Origin: Clusia tigrina
Lineage: Eukaryota > Arthropoda > Insecta > Diptera > Clusiidae
DNA length: 64,000 bases
Reading direction: 5' to 3'
Assembly: GCA_920105625.2 (NCBI GenBank)
Contig: OV050030.1
Coordinates: 70,965,611 to 71,029,610, forward strand
In this document: one piece after another, positions 1-11,499 of the stretch
How positions within the stretch are numbered: position 1 is the stretch's first letter
Layout: the number at the start of each line of letters is the position of its first letter
Translations under genes and position numbers: made by a program
The notes under the pieces: generated by a model
The model's database searches: none
What the model saw: only the letters and a program-made list of their open reading frames with translations
What the model was told of the DNA's origin: nothing

Positions 1-3000
1 GCAGATCTTATAGCTATTTCGGACACGTCACTTGTCCTCATCAAAGATCTTTCAATGTAAGGCAATTTTTCCCCAAGCATTTTTTATTATGTCTCAGAAA
101 GCAACAGCACACTAATTAGGAACCCTCCCAAGAATCGAAACTGGACCTACAGCTGTTGTAATCTGTCCATCCAGACAACTAGGCTAACTGCATGTGGTGA
201 ACTGACTGATCAAATTCAGTCCCTGTACTGTCTCATTCCACCACACTCTAATCAACTCTGTCTCATTATTACCCCTCTTTTGTTCCGTTAGGTCTCTCTC
301 TCTGTTTTTTGTTACATTTCAGTGTTATCATAGTACATTGCTTTTGTTAATGGCTGGCTAATTAAGCCTGATCACACTAACCTTCTAGGATACATTCTAT
401 AAAGTTTACAATTTCTTGTGCAGATTCGTCAGTAGACATAGATGTCACCTTTTTTACCGTATTCATTCTGTAAATGTGAGTAAGTCGATAGTCGTCAATT
501 CTGTGAATATGAAGATTATTTTGTAACGAATTTATTGACAAGACAAGTTACAACAGAAGTTGCAATTGCGTATGTGTGGTTATGCCACCGTAATAATTTT
601 TCAGAAGAAGAAGAATTATTGAAACATTTTTTTGGCAGATCTTATAGCTATTTCGGACACGCCACTTGTCCTCATCAAAGATCTTTCAATGTAAGGCAAT
701 TTTTACCCAAGCATTTTTTATTATGTCTCAGAAATCAACAGAACACCAATTAAGAACCCTCCCAAGAATCGAAACTGGACCTACAGCTGTTGTAATATCT
801 CCATCCAGACAACTAGGGTAACTGCAGGTGGTGAACTCACTGATCAAATTCTGTCCCTGTACTGTCTCATTCCACCACACTCTAATCAACTCTGTCTCAT
901 TATTACCCCTCTTTTATTCCGTTAGGTCTCTCTCTCTGTTTTTTGTTACATTTCAGTGGTATCATAGTACATTGCTTTTGTTAATGGCTGGCTAATTAAG
1001 CCTGATCACACTAACCTTCTAGGATACATTCTATAAAGTTTACAATTTCTTGTGAAGATTCGTCAGTAGACATAGATGTCACCTTTTTTACCGTATTCAT
1101 TCTGTAAATGTGAGTAAGTCGATAGTCGTCAATTGACAAGACAAGTTACAACAGTAGTTGCAATTGCGTATGTGTGGTTATGCCACCGTAATAATTTTTC
1201 AGAAGAAGAAGAAGAATTATTGAAACATTTTTTTGGCAGATCTTATAGCTATTTCGGACACGTCACTTGTCCTCATCAAAGATCTTTCAATGTAAGGCAA
1301 TTTTTCCCCAAGCATTTTTTATTATGTCTCAGAAAGCAACAGCACACTAATTAGAAACCCTCCCAAGAATCGAAACTGGACCTACAGCTGTTGTAATCTG
1401 TCCATCCAGACAACTAGGCTAACTGCATGTGGTGAACTGACTGATCAAATTCAGTCCCTGTACTGTCTCATTCCACCACACTCTAATCAACTCTGTCTCA
1501 TTATTACCCCTCTTTTGTTCCGTTAGGTCTCTCTCTCTGTTTTTTGTTACATTTCAGTGTTATCATAGTACATTGCTTTTGTTAATGGCTGGCTAATTAA
1601 GCCTGATCACACTAACCTTCTAGGATACATTCTATAAAGTTTACAATTTCTTGTGCAGATTCGTAAGTAGACATAGATGTCACCTTTTTTACCGTATTCA
1701 TTCTGTAAATGTGAGCAAGTCGATAGTCGTCATTTCTGTGAATATGAAGATTATTTTTGTAACGAATTTATTGACAAGACAAGTTACAACAGTAGTTGCA
1801 ATTGCGTATGTGTGGTTATGCCACCGTAATAATTTTTCAGAAGAAGAAGAAGCATTATTGAAACATTTTTTTGGCAGATCTTATAGCTATTTCGGACACG
1901 TCACTTGTCCTCATCAGAGATCTTTCACTGTAAGGCAATTTTCCCCTAAGCATTTTTTATTATGTCTCAGAAATCAACAGAACACCAATTATGAACCCTC
2001 CCAAGAATCGAAACTGGACCTACAGCTGTTGTAATCTGTCCATCCAGACAACTAGGCTAACTGCAGGTGGTGAACTGACTGATCAAATTCTGTCCCTGTA
2101 CTGTCTCATTCAACCACACTCTAATCAACTCTGTCTCATTATTACCCCTCTTTTGTTCCGTTAGGTCTCTCTCTCTGTTTTTTGTTACATTTCAGTGGTA
2201 TCATAGTACATTGCTTTTGTTAATGGTTGGCTAATTAAGTCTTATCACACTAACCTTCTAGGATACATTCTATAAAGTTTACAATTTCTTGTGAAGATTC
2301 GTCAGTAGACATAGATGTCACCTTTTTTACCGTATTCATTCTGTAAATGTGAGCAAGTCGATAGTCGTCATTTCTGTGAATATGAAGATTATTTTTGTAA
2401 CGAATTTATTGACAAGACAAGTTACAACAGTAGTTGCAATTGCGTATGTGTGGTTATGCCACCGTAATAATTTTTCAGAAGAAGAAGAAGAATTATTGAA
2501 ACATTTTTTTGGCAGATCTTATAGCTATTTCGGACACGTCACTTGTCCTCATCAAAGATCTTTCAATGTAAGGCAATTTTTCCCCAAGCATTTTTTATTA
2601 TGTCTCAGAAAGCAACAGCACACTAATTAGGAACCCTCCCAAGAATCGAAACTGGACCTACAGCTGTTGTAATCTGTCCATCCAGACAACTAGGCTAACT
2701 GCATGTGGTGAACTGACTGATCAAATTCAGTCCCTGTACTGTCTCATTCCACCACACTCTAATCAACTCTGTCTCATTATTACCCCTCTTTTGTTCCGTT
2801 AGGTCTCTCTCTCTGTTTTTTGTTACATTTCAGTGTTATCATAGTACATTGCTTTTGTTAATGGCTGGCTAATTAAGCCTGATCACACTAACCTTCTAGG
2901 ATACATTCTATAAAGTTTACAATTTCTTGTGCAGATTCGTCAGTAGACATAGATGTCACCTTTTTTACCGTATTCATTCTGTAAATGTGAGTAAGTCGAT

Positions 3001-4514
3001 AGTCGTCAATTCTGTGAATATGAAGATTATTTTGTAACGAATTTATTGACAAGACAAGTTACAACAGAAGTTGCAATTGCGTATGTGTGGTTATGCCACC
3101 GTAATAATTTTTCAGAAGAAGAAGAATTATTGAAACATTTTTTTGGCAGATCTTATAGCTATTTCGGACACGCCACTTGTCCTCATCAAAGATCTTTCAA
3201 TGTAAGGCAATTTTTACCCAAGCATTTTTTATTATGTCTCAGAAATCAACAGAACACCAATTAAGAACCCTCCCAAGAATCGAAACTGGACCTACAGCTG
3301 TTGTAATATCTCCATCCAGACAACTAGGGTAACTGCAGGTGGTGAACTCACTGATCAAATTCTGTCCCTGTACTGTCTCATTCCACCACACTCTAATCAA
3401 CTCTGTCTCATTATTACCCCTCTTTTATTCCGTTAGGTCTCTCTCTCTGTTTTTTGTTACATTTCAGTGGTATCATAGTACATTGCTTTTGTTAATGGCT
3501 GGCTAATTAAGCCTGATCACACTAACCTTCTAGGATACATTCTATAAAGTTTACAATTTCTTGTGAAGATTCGTCAGTAGACATAGATGTCACCTTTTTT
3601 ACCGTATTCATTCTGTAAATGTGAGTAAGTCGATAGTCGTCAATTGACAAGACAAGTTACAACAGTAGTTGCAATTGCGTATGTGTGGTTATGCCACCGT
3701 AATAATTTTTCAGAAGAAGAAGAAGAATTATTGAAGCATATTTTTGGCAGATCTTATAGCTATTTCGGACACGTCACTTGTCCTCATCAGAGATCTTTCA
3801 ATGTAAGGCAATTTTCCCCCAAGCATTTTTTATTATGTCTCAGAAATCAACAGAACACCAATTATGAACCCTCCCAAGAATCGAAACTGGACCTACAGCT
3901 GTTGTAATATCTCCATCCAGACAACTAGGGTATCTGCAGGTGGTGAACTGACTGATCAAATTCTGTCCCTGTACTGTCTCATTCCACCACACTCTAATCA
4001 ACTCTGTCTCATTATTACCCCTCTTTTGTTCCGTTAGGTCTCTCTCTCTGTTTTTTGTTACATTTCAGTGGTATCAGAGTACATTGCTTTTGTTAATGGT
4101 TGGCTAATTAAGTCTTATCACACTAACCTTCTAGGATACATTCTATAAAGTTTACAATTTCTTGTGAAGATTCGTCAGTAGTCATAGATGTCACCTTTTT
4201 TACCGTATTCATTCTGTAAATGTGAGTACGTCGATAGTCGTCAACTCTGTGAATATGAAGATTATTTTTGTAACGAATTTATTGACTAGACAAGTTACAA
4301 CAGAAGTTGCAATTGCGTCTGTGTGGTTATGCCACCGTAATAATTTTTCAGAAGAAGAAGAAGAATTATTGAAACATTTTTTTGGCTGTTCTTATAGCTA
4401 TTTCGGACACGCCACTTGTCCTCATCAGAGATCTTTCAATGTAAGGCAATTTTCCCCCAAGCATTTTTTATCATGTCTCAGAAATCAACAGCACACCAAT
4501 TATGAACCCTCCCA

Positions 4515-4570
4515 GGAATCGAACCTGGACCTACAGCTGTTGTAATCTGTCCATCCAGACAACTAGGCTA
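4515..4570 (-). other. tRNA-derived segment with A- and B-box-like motifs (best copy)
   Basis: Read on the minus strand, 4525-4515 is GGTTCGATTCC, a perfect Pol III B-box. It sits in a five-pair T-arm (CCAGG / loop TTCGATT / CCTGG). On the same strand 4570-4560 is TAGCCTAGTTG, matching the A-box consensus TRGCNNAGTGG at 10 of 11 positions. The boxes are 34 nt apart. From the T of the A-box to the end of the T-arm is 59 nt, against 58 in a canonical tRNA (positions 8-65). A four-pair ACAG/CTGT stem lies at the anticodon position but has a 10-nt loop. No matching acceptor stem is visible, so this is not a working tRNA. It is most likely a SINE-like or tRNA-pseudogene piece captured in the monomer. 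On the minus strand downstream I see no run of four Ts before the next donor site, so a Pol III transcript would not stop soon. Confidence 0.7.
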
Positions 4571-6387
4571 ACTGCATGTGGTGAACTGACTGATCAAATT
4601 CAGTCCCTGTACTGTCTCATTCCACCACACTCTAATCAACTCTGTCTCATTATTACCCCTCTTTTATTCCGTTAGGTCTCTCTCTCTGTTTTTTGTTACA
4701 TTTCAGTGTTATCATAGTACATTGCTTTTGTTAATGGCTGGCTAATTAAGCCTGATCACACTAACCTTCTAGGATACATTCTATAAAGTTTACAATTTCT
4801 TGTGCAGATTCGTCAGTAGACATAGATGTCACCTTTTTTACCGTATTCATTCTGTAAATGTGAGTAAGTCGATAGTCGTCAATTCTGTGAATATGAAGAT
4901 TATTTTGTAACGAATTTATTGACAAGACAAGTTACAACAGAAGTTGCAATTGCGTATGTGTGGTTATGCCACCGTAATAATTTTTCAGAAGAAGAAGAAT
5001 TATTGAAACATTTTTTTGGCAGATCTTATAGCTATTTCGGACACGCCACTTGTCCTCATCAAAGATCTTTCAATGTAAGGCAATTTTTACCCAAGCATTT
5101 TTTATTATGTCTCAGAAATCAACAGAACACCAATTAAGAACCCTCCCAAGAATCGAAACTGGACCTACAGCTGTTGTAATATCTCCATCCAGACAACTAG
5201 GGTAACTGCAGGTGGTGAACTCACTGATCAAATTCTGTCCCTGTACTGTCTCATTCCACCACACTCTAATCAACTCTGTCTCATTATTACCCCTCTTTTA
5301 TTCCGTTAGGTCTCTCTCTCTGTTTTTTGTTACATTTCAGTGGTATCATAGTACATTGCTTTTGTTAATGGCTGGCTAATTAAGCCTGATCACACTAACC
5401 TTCTAGGATACATTCTATAAAGTTTACAATTTCTTGTGAAGATTCGTCAGTAGACATAGATGTCACCTTTTTTACCGTATTCATTCTGTAAATGTGAGTA
5501 AGTCGATAGTCGTCAATTGACAAGACAAGTTACAACAGTAGTTGCAATTGCGTATGTGTGGTTATGCCACCGTAATAATTTTTCAGAAGAAGAAGAAGAA
5601 TTATTGAAGCATATTTTTGGCAGATCTTATAGCTATTTCGGACACGTCACTTGTCCTCATCAGAGATCTTTCAATGTAAGGCAATTTTCCCCCAAGCATT
5701 TTTTATTATGTCTCAGAAATCAACAGAACACCAATTATGAACCCTCCCAAGAATCGAAACTGGACCTACAGCTGTTGTAATATCTCCATCCAGACAACTA
5801 GGGTAACTGCAGGTGGTGAACTGACTGATCAAATTCTGTCCCTGTACTGTCTCATTCCACCACACTCTAATCAACTCTGTCTCATTATTACCCCTCTTTT
5901 GTTCCGTTAGGTCTCTCTCTCTGTTTTTTGTTACATTTCAGTGGTATCAGAGTACATTGCTTTTGTTAATGGTTGGCTAATTAAGTCTTATCACACTAAC
6001 CTTCTAGGATACATTCTATAAAGTTTACAATTTCTTGTGCAGATTCGTCAGTAGTCATAGATGTCACCTTTTTTACCGTATTCATTCTGTAAATGTGAGT
6101 ACGTCGATAGTCGTCAACTCTGTGAATATGAAGATTATTTTTGTAACGAATTTATTGACTAGACAAGTTACAACAGAAGTTGCAATTGCGTCTGTGTGGT
6201 TATGCCACCGTAATAATTTTTCAGAAGAAGAAGAAGAATTATTGAAACATTTTTTTGGCTGTTCTTATAGCTATTTCGGACACGCCACTTGTCCTCATCA
6301 GAGATCTTTCAATGTAAGGCAATTTTCCCCCAAGCATTTTTTATCATGTCTCAGAAATCAACAGCACACCAATTATGAACCCTCCCA

Positions 6388-6443
6388 GGAATCGAACCTG
6401 GACCTACAGCTGTTGTAATCTGTCCATCCAGACAACTAGGCTA
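6388..6443 (-). other. tRNA-derived segment, HOR copy of the 4515 element
   Basis: Minus strand: perfect B-box at 6398-6388, A-box-like TAGCCTAGTTG at 6443-6433, 34 nt between them. It is 1873 bp from the 4515 copy, as expected for the trimer HOR. Most other monomers carry either a degraded B-box (plus strand agaatcgaaac, which disrupts the T-stem) or an altered A-box (caacgcggcta or caacgtggcta), so copies with both boxes good are a minority. Confidence 0.7.
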
Positions 6444-8520
6444 ACTGCATGTGGTGAACTGACTGATCAAATTCAGTCCCTGTACTGTCTCATTCCACCA
6501 CACTCTAATCAACTCTGTCTCATTATTACCCCTCTTTTATTCCGTTAGGTCTCTCTCTCTGTTTTTTGTTACATTTCAGTGTTATCATAGTACATTGCTT
6601 TTGTTAATGGCTGGCTAATTAAGCCTGATCACACTAACCTTCTAGGATACATTCTATAAAGTTTACAATTTCTTGTGCAGATTCGTCAGTAGACATAGAT
6701 GTCACCTTTTTTACCGTATTCATTCTGTAAATGTGAGTAAGTCGATAGTCGTCAATTCTGTGAATATGAAGATTATTTTGTAACGAATTTATTGACAAGA
6801 CAAGTTACAACAGAAGTTGCAATTGCGTATGTGTGGTTATGCCACCGTAATAATTTTTCAGAAGAAGAAGAATTATTGAAACATTTTTTTGGCAGATCTT
6901 ATAGCTATTTCGGACACGCCACTTGTCCTCATCAAAGATCTTTCAATGTAAGGCAATTTTTACCCAAGCATTTTTTATTATGTCTCAGAAATCAACAGAA
7001 CACCAATTAGGAACCCTCCCAAGAATCGAAACTGGACCTACAGCTGTTGTAATCTGTCCATCCAGACAACTAGGCTAACTGCAGGTGGTGAACTGACTGA
7101 TCAAATTCTGTCCCTGTACTGTCTTATTCCACCACACTCTAATCAACTCTGTCTCATTATTACCCCTCTTTTGTTCCGTTAGGTCTCTCTCTGTTTTTTG
7201 TTACATTTCAGTGGTATCATAGTACATTGCTTTTGTTAATGGCTGGCTAATTAAGCCTGATCACACTAACCTTCTAGGATACATTCTATAAAGTTTACAA
7301 TTTCTTGTGAAGATTCGTCAGTAGACATAGATGTCACCTTTTTTACCGTATTCATTCTGTAAATGTGAGTAAGTCGATAGTCGTCAATTGACAAGACAAG
7401 TTACAACAGTAGTTGCAATTGCGTATGTGTGGTTATGCCACCGTAATAATTTTTCAGAAGAAGAAGAAGAATTATTGAAACATTTTTTTGGCTGTTCTTA
7501 TAGCTATTTCGGACACGCCACTTGTCCTCATCAGAGATCTTTCAATGTAAGGCAATTTTCCCCCAAGCATTTTTTATCATGTCTCAGAAATCAACAGCAC
7601 ACCAATTATGAACCCTCCCAGGAATCGAACCTGGACCTACAGCTGTTGTAATCTGTCCATCCAGACAACGCGGCTAACTGCATGTGGTGAACTGACTGAT
7701 CAAATTCAGTCCCTGTACTGTCTCATTCCACCACACTCTAATCAACTATGTCTCATTATTACCCCTCTTTTATTCCGTTAGGTCTCTCTCTCTGTTTTTT
7801 GTTACATTTCAGTGTTATCATAGTACATTGCTTTTGTTAATGGCTGGCTAATTAAGCCTGATCACACTAACCTTCTAGGATACATTCTATAAAGTTTACA
7901 ATTTCTTGTGCAGATTCGTCAGTAGACATAGATGTCACCTTTTTTACCGTATTCATTCTGTAAATGTGAGTAAGTCGATAGTCGTCAATTCTGTGAATAT
8001 GAAGATTATTTTGTAACGAATTTATTGACAAGACAAGTTACAACAGAAGTTGCAATTGCGTATGTGTGGTTATGCCACCGTAATAATTTTTCAGAAGAAG
8101 AAGAAGAATTATTGAAACATTTTTTTGGCAGATCTTATAGCTATTTCGGACACGCCACTTGTCCTCATCAAAGATCTTTCAATGTAAGGCAATTTTTCCC
8201 CAAGCATTTTTTATTATGTCTCAGAAATCAACAGAACACCAATTAGGAACCCTCCCAAGAATCGAAACTGGACCTACAGCTGTTGTAATCTGTCCATCCA
8301 GACAGCTAGGCTAACTGCAGGTGGTGAACTGACTGATCAAATTCTGTCCCTGTACTGTCTCATTCCACCACACTCTAATCAACTCTGTCTCATTATTACC
8401 CCTCTTTTGTTCCGTTAGGTCTCTCTCTCTGTTTTTTGTTACATTTCACTGGTATCATAGTACATTGCTTTTGTTAATGGCTGGCTAATTAAGCCTGATC
8501 ACACTAACCTTCTAGGATAC

Positions 8521-8626
8521 ATTCTATAAATTTTACGATAGTCGTCATTTCTGTGAATATGAAGATTATTTTTGTAACGAATTTATTGACAGCACACCAA
8601 TTATGAACCCTCTCAGGAATCGAACC
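8521..8626 (+). repeat. Short monomer 1 (doubly deleted, no central ORF)
   Basis: The junction tttac|gatag near 8536 removes about 79 bp, including the GTGAGTAAG site. A second junction, ttgaca|gcacacc at 8586-8594, removes about 203 bp, including the GAA run and the whole central open frame. The second junction shares the 3-nt microhomology aca. Landmark spacing is 561 bp before and 400 bp after. The copy retains a good B-box complement (ggaatcgaacc at 8616). Confidence 0.9.
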
Positions 8627-11393
8627 TGGACCTACAGCTGTTGTAATCTGTCCATCCAAACAACGTGGCTAATTGCAGGTTGTGAACTGACTGATCAAAT
8701 TCTGTCCCTGTACTGTCTCATTCCACCACACTCTAATCAACTCTGTCTCATTATTACCCCTCTTTTATTCCGTTAGGTCTCTCTCTCTTTGTTTTTTGTT
8801 ACATTTCAGTGGTATCATAGTACATTGCTTTTGTTAATGGCTGGCTAATTAAGCCTGATCACACTAACCTTCTAGGATACATTCTATAAAGTTTACAATT
8901 TCTTGTGAAGGTTTGTCAGTAGACATAGATGTCACCTTTTTTACCGTATTCATTCTGTAAATGTGAGTAAGTCGATAGTCGTCAATTGACAAGACAAGTT
9001 ACAACAGTAGTTGCAATTGCGTATGTGTGGTTATGCCACCGTAATAGTTTTTCAGAAGAAGAAGAAGAATTATTGAAGCATTTTTTTGGCAGATCTTATA
9101 GCTATTTCGGACACGTCACTTGTCCTCATCAGAGATCTTTCACTGTAAGGCAATTTTCCCCCAAGCATTTTTTATTATGTCTCAGAAATCAACAGAACAC
9201 CAATTATGAACCCTCCCAAGAATAGAAACTGGACCTACAGCTGTTGTAATCTGTCCATCCAGACAACTAGGCTAACTGCAGGTGGTGAACTGACTGATCA
9301 AATTCTGTCCCTGTACTGTCTCATTCCACCACACTCTAATCAACTCTGTCTCATTATTACCCCTCTTTTGTTCCGTTAGGTCTCTCTCTTTCTCTGTTTT
9401 TTGTTACATTTCAGTGGTATCATAGTACATTGCTTTTGTTGATGGTTGGCTAATTAAGCCTGATCACACTAACCTTCTAGGATACATTCTATAAAGTTTA
9501 CAATTTCTTGTGAAGATTCGTCAGTAGACATAGATGTCACCTTTTTTACCGTATTCATTCTGTAAATGTGAGTAAGTCGATAGTCGTCAATTCTGTGAAT
9601 ATGAAGATTATTTTTGTAACGAATTTATTGACAAGACAAGTTACAACAGAAGTTGCAATTGCGTAGTGTGGTTATGCCACCGTAATAATTTTTCAGACGA
9701 AGAAGAAGAATTATTGAAAAGTTTTTTGGCAGATCTTATAGCTATTTCGGACACCCCACTTGTCCTCATCAAAGATCTTTCAATGTAAGGAAATTTTTAG
9801 CCAAGCATTTTTTATTATATCTCAGAAATCAACAGAACACCAATTAGGAACCCTCCCAAGAATCGAAACTGGACCTACAGCTGTTGTAATCTGTCCATCC
9901 AGACAACTAGGCTAACTGCAGGTGGTGAACTGACTGATCAAATTCTGTGCCTGTACTGTCACATTCCACCACACTCTAATCAACTCTGTCTCATTATTAC
10001 CCCTCTTTTGTTCCGTTAGGTCTCTCTCTCTGTTTTTTGTTACATTTCAGTGGTATCATAGTACATTGCTTTTGTTGATGGTTGGCTAATTAAGCCTGAT
10101 CACACTAACCTTCTAGGATACATTCTATAAAGTTTACAATTTGTTGTGAAGATTCGTCAGTAAAAATAGATGTCACCTTTTTTACCGTATTCATTCTGTA
10201 AATGTGAGCAAGTCGATAGTCGTCATTTCTGTGAATATGAAGATTATTTTTGTAACGAATTTATTGACAAGACAAGTTACAACAGTAGTTGCAATTGCGT
10301 ATGTGTCGTTATGCCACCGTAATAATTTTTCAGAAGAAGAAGAAGAATTATTGAAACATTTTTTTGGCAGATCTTATAGCTATTTCGGACACGCCACTTG
10401 TCCTCATCAAAGATCTTTCAATGTAAGGCAATTTTTCCCCAAGCATTTTTTATTATGTCTCAGAAAGCAACAGCACACCAATTAGGAACCCTCCCAAGAA
10501 TCGAAACTGGACCTACAGCTGTTGTAATCTGTCCATCCAGACAACTAGGCTAACTGCATGTGGTGAACTGACTGATTAAATTCAGTCCCTGTACTGTCTC
10601 ATTCCACCACACTCTAATCAACTCTGTCTCATTATTACCCCTCTTTTATTCCATTAGGTCTCTCTCTCTGTTTTTTGTTACATTTCAGTGTTATCATAGT
10701 ACATTGCTTTTGTTAATGGCTGGCTAATTAAGCCTGATCACACTAACCTTCTAGGATACATTCTATAAAGTTTACAATTTCTTGTGCAGATTCGTCAGTA
10801 GACATAGATGTCACCTTTTTTACCGTATTCATTCTGTAAATGTGAGTAAGTCGATAGTCGTCAATTCTGTGAATATGAAGATTATTTTGTAACGAATTTA
10901 TTGACAAGACAAGTTACAACAGAAGTTGCAATTGCGTATGTGTGGTTATGCCACCGTAATAATTTTTCAGAAGAAGAAGAATTATTGAAACATATTTTTG
11001 GCAGATCTTATAGCTATTTCGGACACGCCACTTGTCCTCATCAAAGATCTTTCAATGTAAGGCAATTTTTACCCAAGCATTTTTTATTATGTCTCAGAAA
11101 TCAACAGAACACCAATTAAGAACCCTCCCAAGAATCGAAACTGGACCTACAGCTGTTGTAATCTGTCCATCCAGACAACTAGGCTAACTGCAGGTGGTGA
11201 ACTGACTGATCAAATTCTGTCCCTGTACTGTCTCATTCCACCACACTCTAATCAAATCTGTCTCATTATTACCCCTCTTTTGTTCCGTTAGGTCTCTCTC
11301 TCTGTTTTTTGTTACATTTCAGTGGTATCATAGTACATTGCTTTTGTTAATGGCTGGCTAATTAAGCCTGATTACACTAACCTTCTAGGATAC

Positions 11394-11499
11394 ATTCTAT
11401 AAATTTTACGATAGTCGTAATTTCTGTGAATATGAAGATTATTTTTGTAACGAATTTATTGACAGCACACCAATTATGAACCCTCTCAGGAATCGAACC
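11394..11499 (+). repeat. Short monomer 2
   Basis: Same two deletion junctions as at 8521-8626 (tttac|gatag and ttgaca|gcac), with landmark 11459 and spacing 558 then 399 bp. The identical breakpoints mean this is a copy of one ancestral deletion product, not an independent event. It carries aaaacgacgtgg in place of the usual ccaaacaacgtgg just downstream, a private difference. Confidence 0.9.

Larger units (their letters stand above)
3046..6791 (+). repeat. Two adjacent copies of the 1873-bp trimer HOR
   Basis: Copy 1 is 3046-4918 and copy 2 is 4919-6791; a third, diverging copy starts at 6792. The two copies look near-identical by eye. Visible differences include gtatctgcagg (about 3930) against gtaactgcagg (about 5803) and a cttgtgaaga/cttgtgcaga difference upstream of the third monomer (near 4164 and 6037). 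Near-identity of this kind implies recent amplification or ongoing homogenisation. Third-copy monomers 7388 and 8025 depart from the pattern, so the HOR decays at its right edge. Confidence 0.9.
1..8520 (+). repeat. Satellite block A: ~637-bp monomers in a 1873-bp trimer HOR
   Basis: The block starts mid-monomer (1-475 is a partial unit) and holds 13 landmarks, at 535, 1133, 1771, 2409, 3046, 3644, 4282, 4919, 5517, 6155, 6792, 7388 and 8025. Spacing cycles through 637, 598 and 638 bp. The landmarks 3046, 4919 and 6792 are exactly 1873 bp apart and encode identical peptides in the central frame; 3644/5517 and 4282/6155 behave the same way. One member of each trimer has gattatttt with one T fewer, one has the 37-bp deletion (gtcaattgac), and one is full length with an intact B-box (ggaatcgaacc at 4515 and 6388). 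The unit at 535 is the same type as 3046 but offset by 2511 bp, that is one trimer plus one monomer, which fits unequal exchange. Confidence 0.95.

Noticed and set aside
4505..4580. Functional tRNA gene on the minus strand
   Set aside because: T-arm and spacing are tRNA-like but no acceptor stem pairs, the D-stem is not convincing and the anticodon loop is too long.
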